In this document: positions 9,008 through 17,669 of the stretch, piece by piece | Layout: each line of letters opens with the position of its first letter | Numbering within the stretch: position 1 is the first letter of the stretch | Assembly (NCBI GenBank): GCA_023450615.1 | Contig: JAEXGT010000101.1 | Span: forward strand, 62,001-126,000 | Length of the DNA stretch: 64,000 nucleotides | Source: Pseudomonadota bacterium | Lineage (GTDB): Bacteria > Pseudomonadota > Alphaproteobacteria > Rhizobiales > Beijerinckiaceae | Reading direction: 5' to 3' | Notes under the pieces: generated by a model | Told to the model about the DNA's origin: nothing | The model's database searches: none | What the model saw: the letters and a program-made list of their open reading frames with translations, nothing else | Translations under genes and position numbers: made by a program

Positions 9008-10227
9008 GCCTATTTGACAACACACTCAACCGACGCACCCTTCTGAAGTCAGGCGCCGCAGCGGTTGCTACGATTGCCGCTCCCTCCATCGTACGTGGCG
9101 CTGAACCACCGCCCGTCAAGGTCGGCATTCTGCAACCTGTCACGGGCGCCGTTGCCATGGACGGCGAATTCGGACGTACAGGCGCTGAACTCGCCATTGC
9201 CGACATCAACGCGGCAGGCGGTATCAAGTCGCTTGGCGGAGCCAAGATCCAAATGATCTTCGGCGACGCACGCTCCAACCCGGAAGCCGGCGTGCAGGAA
9301 GTCGAGCGCATGCAGAGCGAAGGCGTCGCTGCTATCGTCGGCGGTTTTGCCAGCCCGATCTGCTTGGCAACGACCCAGGCGGCGGCCCGTTATGACTTGC
9401 CGTACATCGTTGACGTCGGCGTTTCGGATCAGATCATCGAGCGCGGCCTCAAGAACACCTTCCGCTTTGCTCCAGGATTCGGCATCTGCACGAAGACCGC
9501 CATCGAGAATCTCGTTCGGATCAACGAAGCTGCTGGCAAGCCCGCCAAAACAGTCGCGCTTGTTCACGAGGATGGCCTCTTCGGCTCCGGTCTCGCAAAG
9601 CTGATGCAGCAGGAGTTGCCGAAGCATGGCTTCGAAATTCTCGAGACGATGTCCACCCCCACTCCCTCGCGTGATCTGTCGAACATCACTCTGCGCCTAC
9701 GGTCGCTGAACCCCGATCTGGTGATCCCCAGCACGTACTATGCTGAGACGGTTCTCCTTGCACGTACGATGCAGCAGCAGCGTGTTCGCCCGAAGGCGAT
9801 CTATGCTGTGGTCAACGGCGCCGCTTCGAACATGCGCTTCGTAAAGGAGTTCCCTGAGGCTGCCGAAAAGATCATGGACTGCAACCATTGGCATGATCCC
9901 CGCAACCCCAAGAACGAGGATCTACGCAAGCGTGTTGAGGCAGCTGGCAAGCAGTGGAATTACAACGTTCCGCTGAACTATTCCTGCGTTGGCTTGCTGG
10001 CGGACGCAATCGAGCGCGCGGCCTCTGCCGATCGTGGAAAGATCATCGAGGCGCTGGCTTCGTCGACCTATGACAAGCACCTGATGCCCTACGGCCCGAC
10101 GAAGTTCGTTGGCGGCCAGAACCAAGGGGCGGCTCCGGTCGCGACGCAGGTTCAGGATGGCGTTATCCGGGTGGTTTATCCGGAAACCTATTCCGACGCG
10201 AAGCCAGTCTTCCCTGTGCGGTCCTGA
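9004..10227 (+). CDS. ABC transporter substrate-binding protein, branched-chain amino acid type
   Basis: A 407-residue periplasmic binding protein with a twin-arginine-like leader (NRRTLLK at residues 9-15, hydrophobic run to about 30, likely cleavage after VRGA33). The mature part VKVGILQPVTGAVAMDGEFGRTGAELA is the Leu/Ile/Val-binding fold (Peripla_BP_6) seen for amino acids, amides, urea and aromatic or short carboxylic acids. It captures the substrate for the permease and ATPase genes that follow. A twin-arginine signal suggests export in folded form. The ligand cannot be assigned; the enzymes downstream suggest a small carboxylate or cyclic amide. Confidence 0.9.
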   Translation: MSLFDNTLNRRTLLKSGAAAVATIAAPSIVRGAEPPPVKVGILQPVTGAVAMDGEFGRTGAELAIADINAAGGIKSLGGAKIQMIFGDARSNPEAGVQEVERMQSEGVAAIVGGFASPICLATTQAAARYDLPYIVDVGVSDQIIERGLKNTFRFAPGFGICTKTAIENLVRINEAAGKPAKTVALVHEDGLFGSGLAKLMQQELPKHGFEILETMSTPTPSRDLSNITLRLRSLNPDLVIPSTYYAETVLLARTMQQQRVRPKAIYAVVNGAASNMRFVKEFPEAAEKIMDCNHWHDPRNPKNEDLRKRVEAAGKQWNYNVPLNYSCVGLLADAIERAASADRGKIIEALASSTYDKHLMPYGPTKFVGGQNQGAAPVATQVQDGVIRVVYPETYSDAKPVFPVRS

Positions 10228-10298
10228 TCCTAGTGCGCAGGCGGGCTCTGTTGCAGAGCCCGCCTCAGTCACTGATCGGCTAAAGCAGGGGAAGCGCG

Positions 10299-11171
10299 AT
10301 GTATTCTTTCGATATCACACTAGAGGCTGTGCTCAACGGCCTTCTGACGGGTGCCGTCTACGCGTTGATCGCGCTTGGCCTTACTCTCGTCTACGGCGTT
10401 CTGCACATCATCAATTTCGCTCATGGCGCCTTGCTCACCACGGCAATGTTCGCTGTTTGGGTGGCCTATACCTTTTTGGGAATCGACAATTATGTGCTGA
10501 TCCCCTTCCTGGCGGCGATCTTTTATGCGCTCGGCTATGCCATGCAGCGTTTTGTGATCGGCCCAGCCAGCCACGGAGACGACGGGAACATCCTTCTCGT
10601 CACACTCGGCATTTCAATCGTTCTCGAAAACGTGCTCCTGGCAGTTTTCCGCTCCGATACCCGCTCGCTGACTTCAGATTTTTCCTTTGAGGTCTTGGAG
10701 CTGGGTCCGCTCTTGATCTCCAAACCGCGCCTCGTCGGATTCGCGGCGGCTCTCGTCGTTACGCTGCTGCTTTGGCTTGTGCTAGCCCGCACTGATACCG
10801 GCAAGGCGATCCGCGCCGTCGCCAAGGAGAAGCTCGGCGCCAGCCTCGTCGGGATCGATGTCAGGCACATCTATGCCGTTACCTTCGGACTCGGCTGCGC
10901 GACGCTCGCGGTCGCCGCCTGTCTCCTCATGCCAACCTTCTACGTCAACCCCCGCGTCGGCGGTGCATTCGTTCTTGTTGCTTTCACGGTGGTCGTTCTC
11001 GGAGGCATGGGTTCCATCCCTGGCGCGCTTGCGGGTGGCCTCTTCATCGGGGTCGTGGAGAGCCTCAGTGGCCTCTATCTGGGTGAGAGTCTAGGCCAGA
11101 TCGGCATCTTCCTGATCTTCATCCTTGTTCTGTTGTTCCGTCCGACGGGACTGTTTGGAGCCCGGGCATGA
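10299..11171 (+). CDS. Branched-chain amino acid-type ABC permease, LivH-like
   Basis: A 290-residue inner-membrane permease with about eight hydrophobic segments. Family signatures are LNGLLTGAVYALIALGLTLVYGVLHIINFAHG (residues 11-42) and VVLGGMGSIPGALAGGLFIGVVE near residues 228-250. It forms the transmembrane channel with the LivM-like protein. AGGGGAAG precedes the ATG. The stop overlaps the next start by 4 bases (ATGA at 11168-11171). Confidence 0.93.
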   Translation: MYSFDITLEAVLNGLLTGAVYALIALGLTLVYGVLHIINFAHGALLTTAMFAVWVAYTFLGIDNYVLIPFLAAIFYALGYAMQRFVIGPASHGDDGNILLVTLGISIVLENVLLAVFRSDTRSLTSDFSFEVLELGPLLISKPRLVGFAAALVVTLLLWLVLARTDTGKAIRAVAKEKLGASLVGIDVRHIYAVTFGLGCATLAVAACLLMPTFYVNPRVGGAFVLVAFTVVVLGGMGSIPGALAGGLFIGVVESLSGLYLGESLGQIGIFLIFILVLLFRPTGLFGARA

Positions 11172-12163
11172 CCTTACGAACAACATTTCCCTTGCTTGTC
11201 ATCCTCGCCGTTCTCGCTGCGATTCCTCTGCTGATCACATCGAACACGGTCCTGAACTTCATCGTCTTCGTGCTCATCATCACCCTCGCCGCGCAAGGCT
11301 GGAATGTTCTCGGCGGCGTCGGCGGGCAATCATCCTTTGGCCATGCAGCCTTCTTCGGGACGGGGGCTTATGTTTCCGCGATCTTGCAGTCTCGCTATGG
11401 AATAAACGCATGGGCCGCGATGGCAGTCGCAATGGCAATCGGCGCCATCGTCGGATGGATCATCGGCTTCCTGAGCTTCCGTGCGGGCCTGCGCGGCTCT
11501 TACTTCGCGCTCGTGACCCTCGCATTTGCAGAAGTACTGCGCATTCTTGCCAATGCGGCAGGCTTTACAGGTGGTGCGGCGGGTTTGCTTCTGAAACTGA
11601 ATGTCGGCTTCGCCAACATGCAGTTCTCCAGCCGCGGCGCATTTCTCTGGCTGGTTCTTTCGCTTGTGGCGGTCACGCTGTTTCTTTCCCAGTGGATCGC
11701 AGGTTCCCGCTTCGGCGCGCAACTCGTCGCCGTGCGTGAAAACGAAGAGGCTGCGCGAGCGCTTGGCGTCGATGTTCTGGCAGTGAAGCTGCGCGCCATC
11801 ACCGTTTCGGCGGCCATCACGGCCGCAGCCGGTTGCCTTTATCTTCAGTACTTCCTCTATATCGATGCCAATATCGCCTATGGACTCTGGATTTCAGTTG
11901 AGGCTCTGCTTGCTCCCATGGTTGGAGGCAAAGGCCTCGTGCTTGGACCGATCATCGGCGCATTCACGCTCCATGGCCTGGGCGAGGCGGCAAAGACATT
12001 CGCCGCCAGCGTACCCGGCATCGACCTTGCCATTTACGGTGTCATTCTCGTCGTGGTGGTCGCCTTTGCGCCGGAGGGTGTGCTTGGGATCCTGAAGAAG
12101 ACCCAGCTCAAGCGCAGGCATAAGGAACGCACGGCAGCTAAGCTTTCCGGGGAGGCCGCGTAA
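11168..12163 (+). CDS. Branched-chain amino acid-type ABC permease, LivM-like
   Basis: A 331-residue inner-membrane permease partner to the LivH-like protein. It shows LAAQGWNVLGGVGGQSSFGHAAFFGTGAY, typical of LivM, then FRAGLRGSYFALVTLAFAEVLR, RFGAQLVAVRENEEAARALGVD (the loop contacting the ATPases) and APMVGGKGLVLGPIIGAF. The C-terminus is a short basic cytoplasmic tail. It overlaps its upstream neighbour by 4 bases and its downstream neighbour by 1 base (TAATG), so the transporter genes are translationally coupled. Confidence 0.93.
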   Translation: MTLRTTFPLLVILAVLAAIPLLITSNTVLNFIVFVLIITLAAQGWNVLGGVGGQSSFGHAAFFGTGAYVSAILQSRYGINAWAAMAVAMAIGAIVGWIIGFLSFRAGLRGSYFALVTLAFAEVLRILANAAGFTGGAAGLLLKLNVGFANMQFSSRGAFLWLVLSLVAVTLFLSQWIAGSRFGAQLVAVRENEEAARALGVDVLAVKLRAITVSAAITAAAGCLYLQYFLYIDANIAYGLWISVEALLAPMVGGKGLVLGPIIGAFTLHGLGEAAKTFAASVPGIDLAIYGVILVVVVAFAPEGVLGILKKTQLKRRHKERTAAKLSGEAA

Positions 12164-12909
12164 TGTTGTCGGTTGAAGACATCACCATGCGCTTCGGCGG
12201 ACTCGTGGCCGTGGGTGGCGCTTCGCTCACCGTACCAAAGGGAGCGATCGTCGGCCTCATCGGTCCTAACGGCGCAGGAAAGACGACTCTCTTCGGCGTG
12301 ATTGCCGGTTTCCTAAAGCCGACATCCGGACGTGTTTTGTATGAAGGACGTGACATCACCGCTCTTCCTGCGCATGTTCGTGCTCAAGAAGGAATTGCGA
12401 GGACGTTCCAGATCGTTCAGCCTTTCGCCGGTCTGAATGTCCGTGAGAATATTGCCGTCGGAGCTTTCCTGAGACATCGGAATGCATCTGACGCGCATGC
12501 GCTCGCGGATGCGGTCGGCCGCCGAGTCGGGCTGACGGCAGATCTCGACAAGCCCGCCTCCAGTCTCACCGTTGCAGGACGCAAGCGCCTTGAGCTTGCA
12601 AGGGCGTTGGCAACAGAGCCTAAAATCCTTCTCCTCGACGAAGTCCTTGCTGGGCTTAATCCTTCTGAAATCCGCGACATCGTCCCTGTCATTCGCTCCA
12701 TCAGGGATGACGGTGTCACCATTCTCATGATCGAGCATGTGATGCAGGCCGTGATGAATCTTTGCGAGCAGGTCTATGTGCTGGCTCAGGGACGCATGAT
12801 TGCGCAAGGCACGCCGCAAAACGTCTGCGAGGACCAGCATGTCGTCGAGGCATATCTCGGACGAGGTGCGGCAGAACGGCTGCGTACCGTGGGAGCGAAC
12901 CATGCTTGA
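12163..12909 (+). CDS. Branched-chain amino acid-type ABC ATPase, LivG-like
   Basis: A 248-residue cytoplasmic ATPase driving import. It contains Walker A GPNGAGKTT (about residues 34-42), the Q-loop segment GIARTFQIVQPFAGLNVREN typical of LivG, a signature region read as LTVAGRKRLELARAL, Walker B ILLLDEV and the H-loop IEHVM. The signature motif is diverged from canonical LSGGQ (TVAGRKR) and the residue after Walker B is ...DEVLAGLN, both normal for LivG. It overlaps the LivF-like gene by 8 bases. Confidence 0.93.
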   Translation: MLSVEDITMRFGGLVAVGGASLTVPKGAIVGLIGPNGAGKTTLFGVIAGFLKPTSGRVLYEGRDITALPAHVRAQEGIARTFQIVQPFAGLNVRENIAVGAFLRHRNASDAHALADAVGRRVGLTADLDKPASSLTVAGRKRLELARALATEPKILLLDEVLAGLNPSEIRDIVPVIRSIRDDGVTILMIEHVMQAVMNLCEQVYVLAQGRMIAQGTPQNVCEDQHVVEAYLGRGAAERLRTVGANHA

Positions 12910-13603
12910 GATCAATGGATTGCGCGCCGGCTATGGCGGCGTCGAGGTGCTTCGCGGGATTGACCTCTCAGTGAAGGCTGGCGAGATCGTCGCGGTTCTC
13001 GGGAGCAATGGCGTAGGCAAAACGACACTCAATAAGGTGTTGTCAGGCGTATTGCCCGCGAGCGCGGGTGAGATCGTGTTCGAGGGACGCTCGATCACAC
13101 GCGCTACAGCCGTCGAGGTGGTGGAAGCCGGGCTTATTCATGTGCCGGAGGGCCGCAAGATCTTCCCGAATATGTCTGTGCGCGAGAACCTGGAACTCGG
13201 CAGTTACCGCAGGGCAAGCAAGAATCGCGCAAGCAACCTTGAGCGCGTCTTTACTATCTTTCCCCGCCTGCGTGAGCGCACGGATCAGGCGGCCGGCACA
13301 CTCTCCGGAGGCGAGCAGCAGATGTTGGCGATCGGCCGCGGCATGATGGCTGAGCCGAGGTTGCTCATTCTCGACGAGCCATCGCTCGGCCTCTCGCCCT
13401 TGCTGGTCGAGGAGATGTTCGCGCTCATCCAAACGCTCAATGCCGAGGGCTTGCCGATCATGCTCGTGGAACAGAACGTCGTTCAGTCGCTCGAGACTGC
13501 ATCGAGAGCCTATATCGTCGAGAACGGCGCCGTCACACTCTCGGGACCGGCGGAGGCCATCCAGAACGATCCTGAGTTAAAGCGGGCCTATCTCGGGCTC
13601 TGA
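12902..13603 (+). CDS. Branched-chain amino acid-type ABC ATPase, LivF-like
   Basis: A 233-residue ATPase, the second of the heterodimeric pair. Walker A is LGSNGVGKTT, followed by IHVPEGRKIFPNMSVRENLELG (LivF hallmark), the signature LSGGEQQMLAIGRGMM, Walker B LLILDEPSLGLSP and the H-loop position as VEQNV. ATG 12902 was chosen, inside the end of the LivG-like gene, because the homology begins MLEINGLRAGYGG; longer in-frame readings only extend into the neighbour. The MmgE/PrpD gene follows after 10 bases. Confidence 0.93.
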   Translation: MLEINGLRAGYGGVEVLRGIDLSVKAGEIVAVLGSNGVGKTTLNKVLSGVLPASAGEIVFEGRSITRATAVEVVEAGLIHVPEGRKIFPNMSVRENLELGSYRRASKNRASNLERVFTIFPRLRERTDQAAGTLSGGEQQMLAIGRGMMAEPRLLILDEPSLGLSPLLVEEMFALIQTLNAEGLPIMLVEQNVVQSLETASRAYIVENGAVTLSGPAEAIQNDPELKRAYLGL

Positions 13604-13613
13604 GGAGAAAGCG

Positions 13614-15029
13614 ATGTCGACTGCAACACCGCAACTTGTTCCGGCGTCTGTCCTCCTAGCCGAGCCGAGTCCGACGTGGCTTACGGAATGGGGGTCTTTC
13701 GCCTCGCGCCTTCGGTTTTCGGATCTTCCTAACGATCTCATCGAGCAGGCCAAGATCGTACTTCTCGACTGCATTGGTGCTGTTGCAGCAGGAATGCAGG
13801 AACCTGAGATGAAACGCCTGGTGGAACGGCTTGGACGCCGCGATGCCGGGTCCGCAACCGCCATCGGCGCAGGTCGCCGCTTGAGCCCGCTTGATGCGGC
13901 TTTTGCCAACGGCGTTGCTGGCACGATGCTGGAGTTGGACGAGGGCAATCAGTTCGCCCGGGGCCATCCCGGCATTCACGTTCTTCCTGCGGCACTTGCT
14001 GCTCAACCCTGCGAGAAGACCTCCGGGGCAGACTTTCTGCTGGCCTTTATCCTCGGCTATGAGATCGGCGCTCGCGTTGGAGCAGCCTCGCGCCTGCGCA
14101 GCACGGTCCATCCGCATGGAACCTGGGGCACCATCAGCGCAGCCTTCGCGGCAGCTTTACTTGAGAAGGCGAGTGAAGCAGAGCTGACGCAAACCATCAG
14201 CATGGCAGCTCCCCTGAGCATCAGCGCCAGTCTTCGCAGCATGCTGGAAGGCGCAACGGTGCGGAACAGCTATGCAGGCATTTCCGCCCGCAACGGCCTC
14301 ACTGCCTGGGATCTTGTAGCTTCAAACTTCTCCAGCGAGACCGACGGTGTTCGTAGCGTTTACGGAAGCGTGCTCTCGGAAACCTTCCGTCCCGAGATCA
14401 TGACAGAGGAACTCGGCCGCCGATGGGAGATACAGCGCAACTACTTCAAGCGCCACGCCGCTTGCCGCTTCACGCACGGTGCTCTCGATGTCGTCACTGC
14501 TCTCATCGCGAAAGAGGGCGTTCCTGACCTTGCCTCCATCGAACGGATCGAGGTCGAGACATACGCTTTTGCCGCACAACTCGACTCTCCCACTCCAGCC
14601 AATATGCTGGGGGCCAAATTCTCGGTGCCGTTCGCAGTTGCGACAACCCTTGTGCATGGCGAAGCCTCTGTAGAGGCATTCCGCTCACCGGCATTGACCG
14701 ATGAGCGGGTGCGACGTCTCGCGCAGCGGGTATCAGTACGTGAAAATCCTCAAATGAGTGCCATGCTGCCTGAGCGGCGACCGGCCCAAGTCACGATTCA
14801 TCTCGCGGATGGGAGAGTGCTCGAAGGAAAAACCCTCACCAATCGTGGCGATGCGCAGGATCCGTATAGCCCCGATGAGGTGCGTGCGAAGTTCTTCGCA
14901 TTGGCCACCCCGATATGGGGGCGAGACCATGCGGAGCGGATCGACAGCGTGATCGGGCGTCTTGAACATGCCGACGACCTGTCGATGCTCGACAACCTGC
15001 TCGCAGAGCCCCCAGTCAAGAAAGACTGA
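13614..15029 (+). CDS. MmgE/PrpD family protein (paralogue 1)
   Basis: A 471-residue member of the family that includes 2-methylcitrate dehydratase, cis-aconitate decarboxylase and iminodisuccinate epimerase, cofactor-free enzymes acting on tricarboxylates or amino dicarboxylates. Landmarks are ARLLDCIGAV-like VLLDCIGAVAAGM, ANGVAGTMLELDEGNQFARGHPGIHVLPAALA (about 100-130), YEIGARVGAA and YFKRHAACRFTHGALD. The ELDEGNQ...HPGIH motif occurs identically in spirit in the second copy at 23851-25224. It probably handles a carboxylated intermediate of the pathway. The exact reaction is not deducible. Confidence 0.88.
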   Translation: MSTATPQLVPASVLLAEPSPTWLTEWGSFASRLRFSDLPNDLIEQAKIVLLDCIGAVAAGMQEPEMKRLVERLGRRDAGSATAIGAGRRLSPLDAAFANGVAGTMLELDEGNQFARGHPGIHVLPAALAAQPCEKTSGADFLLAFILGYEIGARVGAASRLRSTVHPHGTWGTISAAFAAALLEKASEAELTQTISMAAPLSISASLRSMLEGATVRNSYAGISARNGLTAWDLVASNFSSETDGVRSVYGSVLSETFRPEIMTEELGRRWEIQRNYFKRHAACRFTHGALDVVTALIAKEGVPDLASIERIEVETYAFAAQLDSPTPANMLGAKFSVPFAVATTLVHGEASVEAFRSPALTDERVRRLAQRVSVRENPQMSAMLPERRPAQVTIHLADGRVLEGKTLTNRGDAQDPYSPDEVRAKFFALATPIWGRDHAERIDSVIGRLEHADDLSMLDNLLAEPPVKKD

Positions 15030-15030
15030 C

Positions 15031-15939
15031 ATGATTTTGAAAGAAAGACTTTCCCTCGACGGACCCGTCGTTGCGCCCGGCATTTATGATGCGCTGACTG
15101 GTTCTCTCGCCGCCGCCGCAGGTTTCGAAGCGCTTTATCTGTCCGGTGCGGCTATTGCCTATACGCGGCTGGGCCGACCCGATATCGGCCTTGTCTCCAT
15201 GAACGAGGTCGCAGAAGTAATCTCACTCGTCCGAGAGCGGATCGAGACGCCGTTGATCGTGGATGCGGACAATGGCTATGGAAACGCCCTCAATGTGCAA
15301 CGAACCGTCCGACTCTTCGAAACGGTTGGCGCAACCGCCATCCAGATCGAAGACCAGACTCTTCCGAAGCGTTGCGGACATCTGCAGGACAAGAGCCTGA
15401 TCAAAACCGAAGAGATGATCGGCAAGATCAAGGCTGCCGTCGATGCCCGCCGGAGCGAAAACACCCTGATTATTGCCCGCACAGACGCGGTTGCAGTCGA
15501 AGGGTTTGAGCGCGCCATAGAGCGGGCGTCATTCTATGCCGACGCCGGTGCCGATGTGCTCTTCGTGGAAGCTCCCCGTTCCCATGAGCAACTCGCGGCA
15601 GTGACGGCGGCTCTCGGCAATCGGCTTCCGTTGCTCGCCAACATGGTCGAAGGCGGCGATACGCCCCTCGCCTCCGCGACGGAACTCGGAGCACTCGGGT
15701 TCAAAATTGTCATCTTCCCAGGTGGGGTCGTACGTGCCATCGCCCGCACAGCGCAGGATTATTACCGATCGTTGAGGGCTCATGGAACGAACGAGCCTTT
15801 CCGCGAGCGCATGTTCGACTTCCAGGCCCTCAACGCTCTCATCGGCACTCCAGAGATGCTGGAGCGGGGTCGTACCTACGAAGAATTTGGGCTCTCTACG
15901 GTGGAGTCCACATCCAGCCAGAGGAATGACGCACAATGA
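15031..15939 (+). CDS. Isocitrate lyase/PEP mutase superfamily lyase
   Basis: A 302-residue TIM-barrel enzyme. It keeps LYLSGAAIAYTRLGRPD, the metal-binding VDADNGYGN (D78, D80), IQIEDQ (E107) and the flexible active-site loop PKRCGH (C115), which carries the catalytic Cys in isocitrate, 2-methylisocitrate and 2,3-dimethylmalate lyases. PEP mutases lack this Cys, so C-C cleavage (retro-aldol release of pyruvate, glyoxylate or similar) is the likely chemistry. A longer in-frame reading to 14962 lies within the preceding gene. The stop overlaps the HyuB-like start by 4 bases. Confidence 0.88.
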   Translation: MILKERLSLDGPVVAPGIYDALTGSLAAAAGFEALYLSGAAIAYTRLGRPDIGLVSMNEVAEVISLVRERIETPLIVDADNGYGNALNVQRTVRLFETVGATAIQIEDQTLPKRCGHLQDKSLIKTEEMIGKIKAAVDARRSENTLIIARTDAVAVEGFERAIERASFYADAGADVLFVEAPRSHEQLAAVTAALGNRLPLLANMVEGGDTPLASATELGALGFKIVIFPGGVVRAIARTAQDYYRSLRAHGTNEPFRERMFDFQALNALIGTPEMLERGRTYEEFGLSTVESTSSQRNDAQ

Positions 15940-17669
15940 CGTCGGTGGATCCAGTAACCCTGGCGGTCTTGAAAGGCCGACTTGAGCAGATCGCGGATGA
16001 AATGGATGCGACGCTCTATCGCTCGGCCTTCAACCCAATCATCGCCGAAGCGCGTGACGCTTGCCATGGGCTCTATCATGCCGAGACAGGAGCCACCCTC
16101 GTCCAGGGGACCAATGGTCTGCCAATCTTCGTCGGTGCGATGGCCTTCGCCGTGAAGGCCGTCATCGACAAGGTGGCTAAGGAAGGCGGCCTAGAGGAAG
16201 GCGACACGTTTCTATTCAACGATCCATATGTCGGCGGCACCCACTTAAACGACTTCCGTCTGGTGCGTCCGATCTTCCGGAACGGAGAACTGTTCTGCTG
16301 GCTCGCATCGGCCGGACACTGGCTCGATATCGGCGGAAACGTTCCAGGTGGATACAACCCGAAAGCTACGGAGAGCTTCCAGGAAGGCGTGCGTTTCCCG
16401 CCCGTGAAGCTGATCTCGGCAGGACGTCTCAACCAGGACATCGTAGACCTTCTGGCCGCGAATTCGCGCGTTCCGATATCGAATTGGGGCGATCTCAATG
16501 GTCAGCTCAACGCTCTTGATCTCGGACAGCGTCGCTTTAATGCCCTTCTCGACGAGTACGGCACCGATACGGTTGCAACTGCCTTCGAGGCTCTTTCGGA
16601 TCGCGCCGAAGCTCTGATGCGCGCCGCGATCCAAGCGCTTCCTGACGGCACTTATGCGTTTGAGGACGTTCTGGACAACGATGGCATCGTCGATAAAGTC
16701 ATCACCATCGCCCTCGATCTCACCATCGAAGGCGATACGATGACGCTCGATTTCTCGCGGTCGTCGCCGCCCACGCTTGGGCCTGTCAACATTTCGAATG
16801 CGACCACTGTCGCCGCCTGCTACGTCGCGCTCAAGCATGTCTTCACGGATGTGCCTGCGAATGCCGGCTGCCTCGCGCCGATCAAATTCGTCGTGCCGAC
16901 GACCACTCTGCTCGGCGCAACTGCGCCACGTCCCATGGCCGGATATACCGAGACAATTCTCCGGCTCATCGGTGTGCTCCTCGGCGCGCTTGCCAAGGTC
17001 TCTCCCGAGAAAGCGACGGCTGCACCCTTCGGTACGATCAATGCCCTCTCTATTGCCGGTCATCGCGACGACGGGCAGCGATGGGTCATGTTCTCCTTCT
17101 TCGGCGGCGGCCTTGGCGGCAACCCCGAGACCGATGGTCTGAGCCATGCTAACAATCCCATCTCGACGGCGACGATCCCGCCTGCCGAAATTCTCGAGGC
17201 CAGCTATCCAGTGCTCTTCCGGCAATGGGCTCTGCGCCCGGATTCGGCTGGGCCGGGAGCCCATCGCGGCGGCCTGGGTGCCGTCTACGAGATAGAGCCA
17301 CTGCGCGATGCTGAAGTATTTCTCCTCGGTGAGCGTGGCAAAGTTGCGCCATTCGGCGTCTCTGGCGGCGGTGCCGCCGCCCTCAACCGCTTCACGTGGG
17401 AGGCCGAGGATGGAGAGCATTCTCCTCCCCTCGTCTCCAAGGTGACGGGCGTCTCCGTGCTGGCTGGGCGCGCTGTACGGCTTGAATCTCCCGGCGGAGG
17501 TGGCTGGGGAGATCCAAAAACGCGGGATCCTGCCCTCGTGTGCCGAGACGTGCGCCTCGGCTATGTGAGCGTAGAGGCGGCAAAACGAGATTACGGCGTC
17601 GTCATCACCACCAACGGGGAGGTGGATCAAACGGCCACCGCATCCCTGCGTAATGGATTAGCAGCATGA
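15936..17669 (+). CDS. Hydantoinase B/oxoprolinase family protein (HyuB-like)
   Basis: A 577-residue protein of the hydantoinase B family. It opens with VDPVTLAVLKGRLEQIADEMDATLYRSAFNPIIAEARDACHGLY, and has NDPYVGGTHLNDFRLVRPIF and the glycine-rich GGGGWGDPKTRD near the C-terminus, all family signatures. With HyuA it forms an ATP-dependent enzyme. Known members hydrolyse 5-oxoproline or N-methylhydantoin, and acetone or acetophenone carboxylases are relatives. Short overlaps on both sides (ATGA) couple it to the lyase and to HyuA. Confidence 0.92.
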   Translation: MTSVDPVTLAVLKGRLEQIADEMDATLYRSAFNPIIAEARDACHGLYHAETGATLVQGTNGLPIFVGAMAFAVKAVIDKVAKEGGLEEGDTFLFNDPYVGGTHLNDFRLVRPIFRNGELFCWLASAGHWLDIGGNVPGGYNPKATESFQEGVRFPPVKLISAGRLNQDIVDLLAANSRVPISNWGDLNGQLNALDLGQRRFNALLDEYGTDTVATAFEALSDRAEALMRAAIQALPDGTYAFEDVLDNDGIVDKVITIALDLTIEGDTMTLDFSRSSPPTLGPVNISNATTVAACYVALKHVFTDVPANAGCLAPIKFVVPTTTLLGATAPRPMAGYTETILRLIGVLLGALAKVSPEKATAAPFGTINALSIAGHRDDGQRWVMFSFFGGGLGGNPETDGLSHANNPISTATIPPAEILEASYPVLFRQWALRPDSAGPGAHRGGLGAVYEIEPLRDAEVFLLGERGKVAPFGVSGGGAAALNRFTWEAEDGEHSPPLVSKVTGVSVLAGRAVRLESPGGGGWGDPKTRDPALVCRDVRLGYVSVEAAKRDYGVVITTNGEVDQTATASLRNGLAA

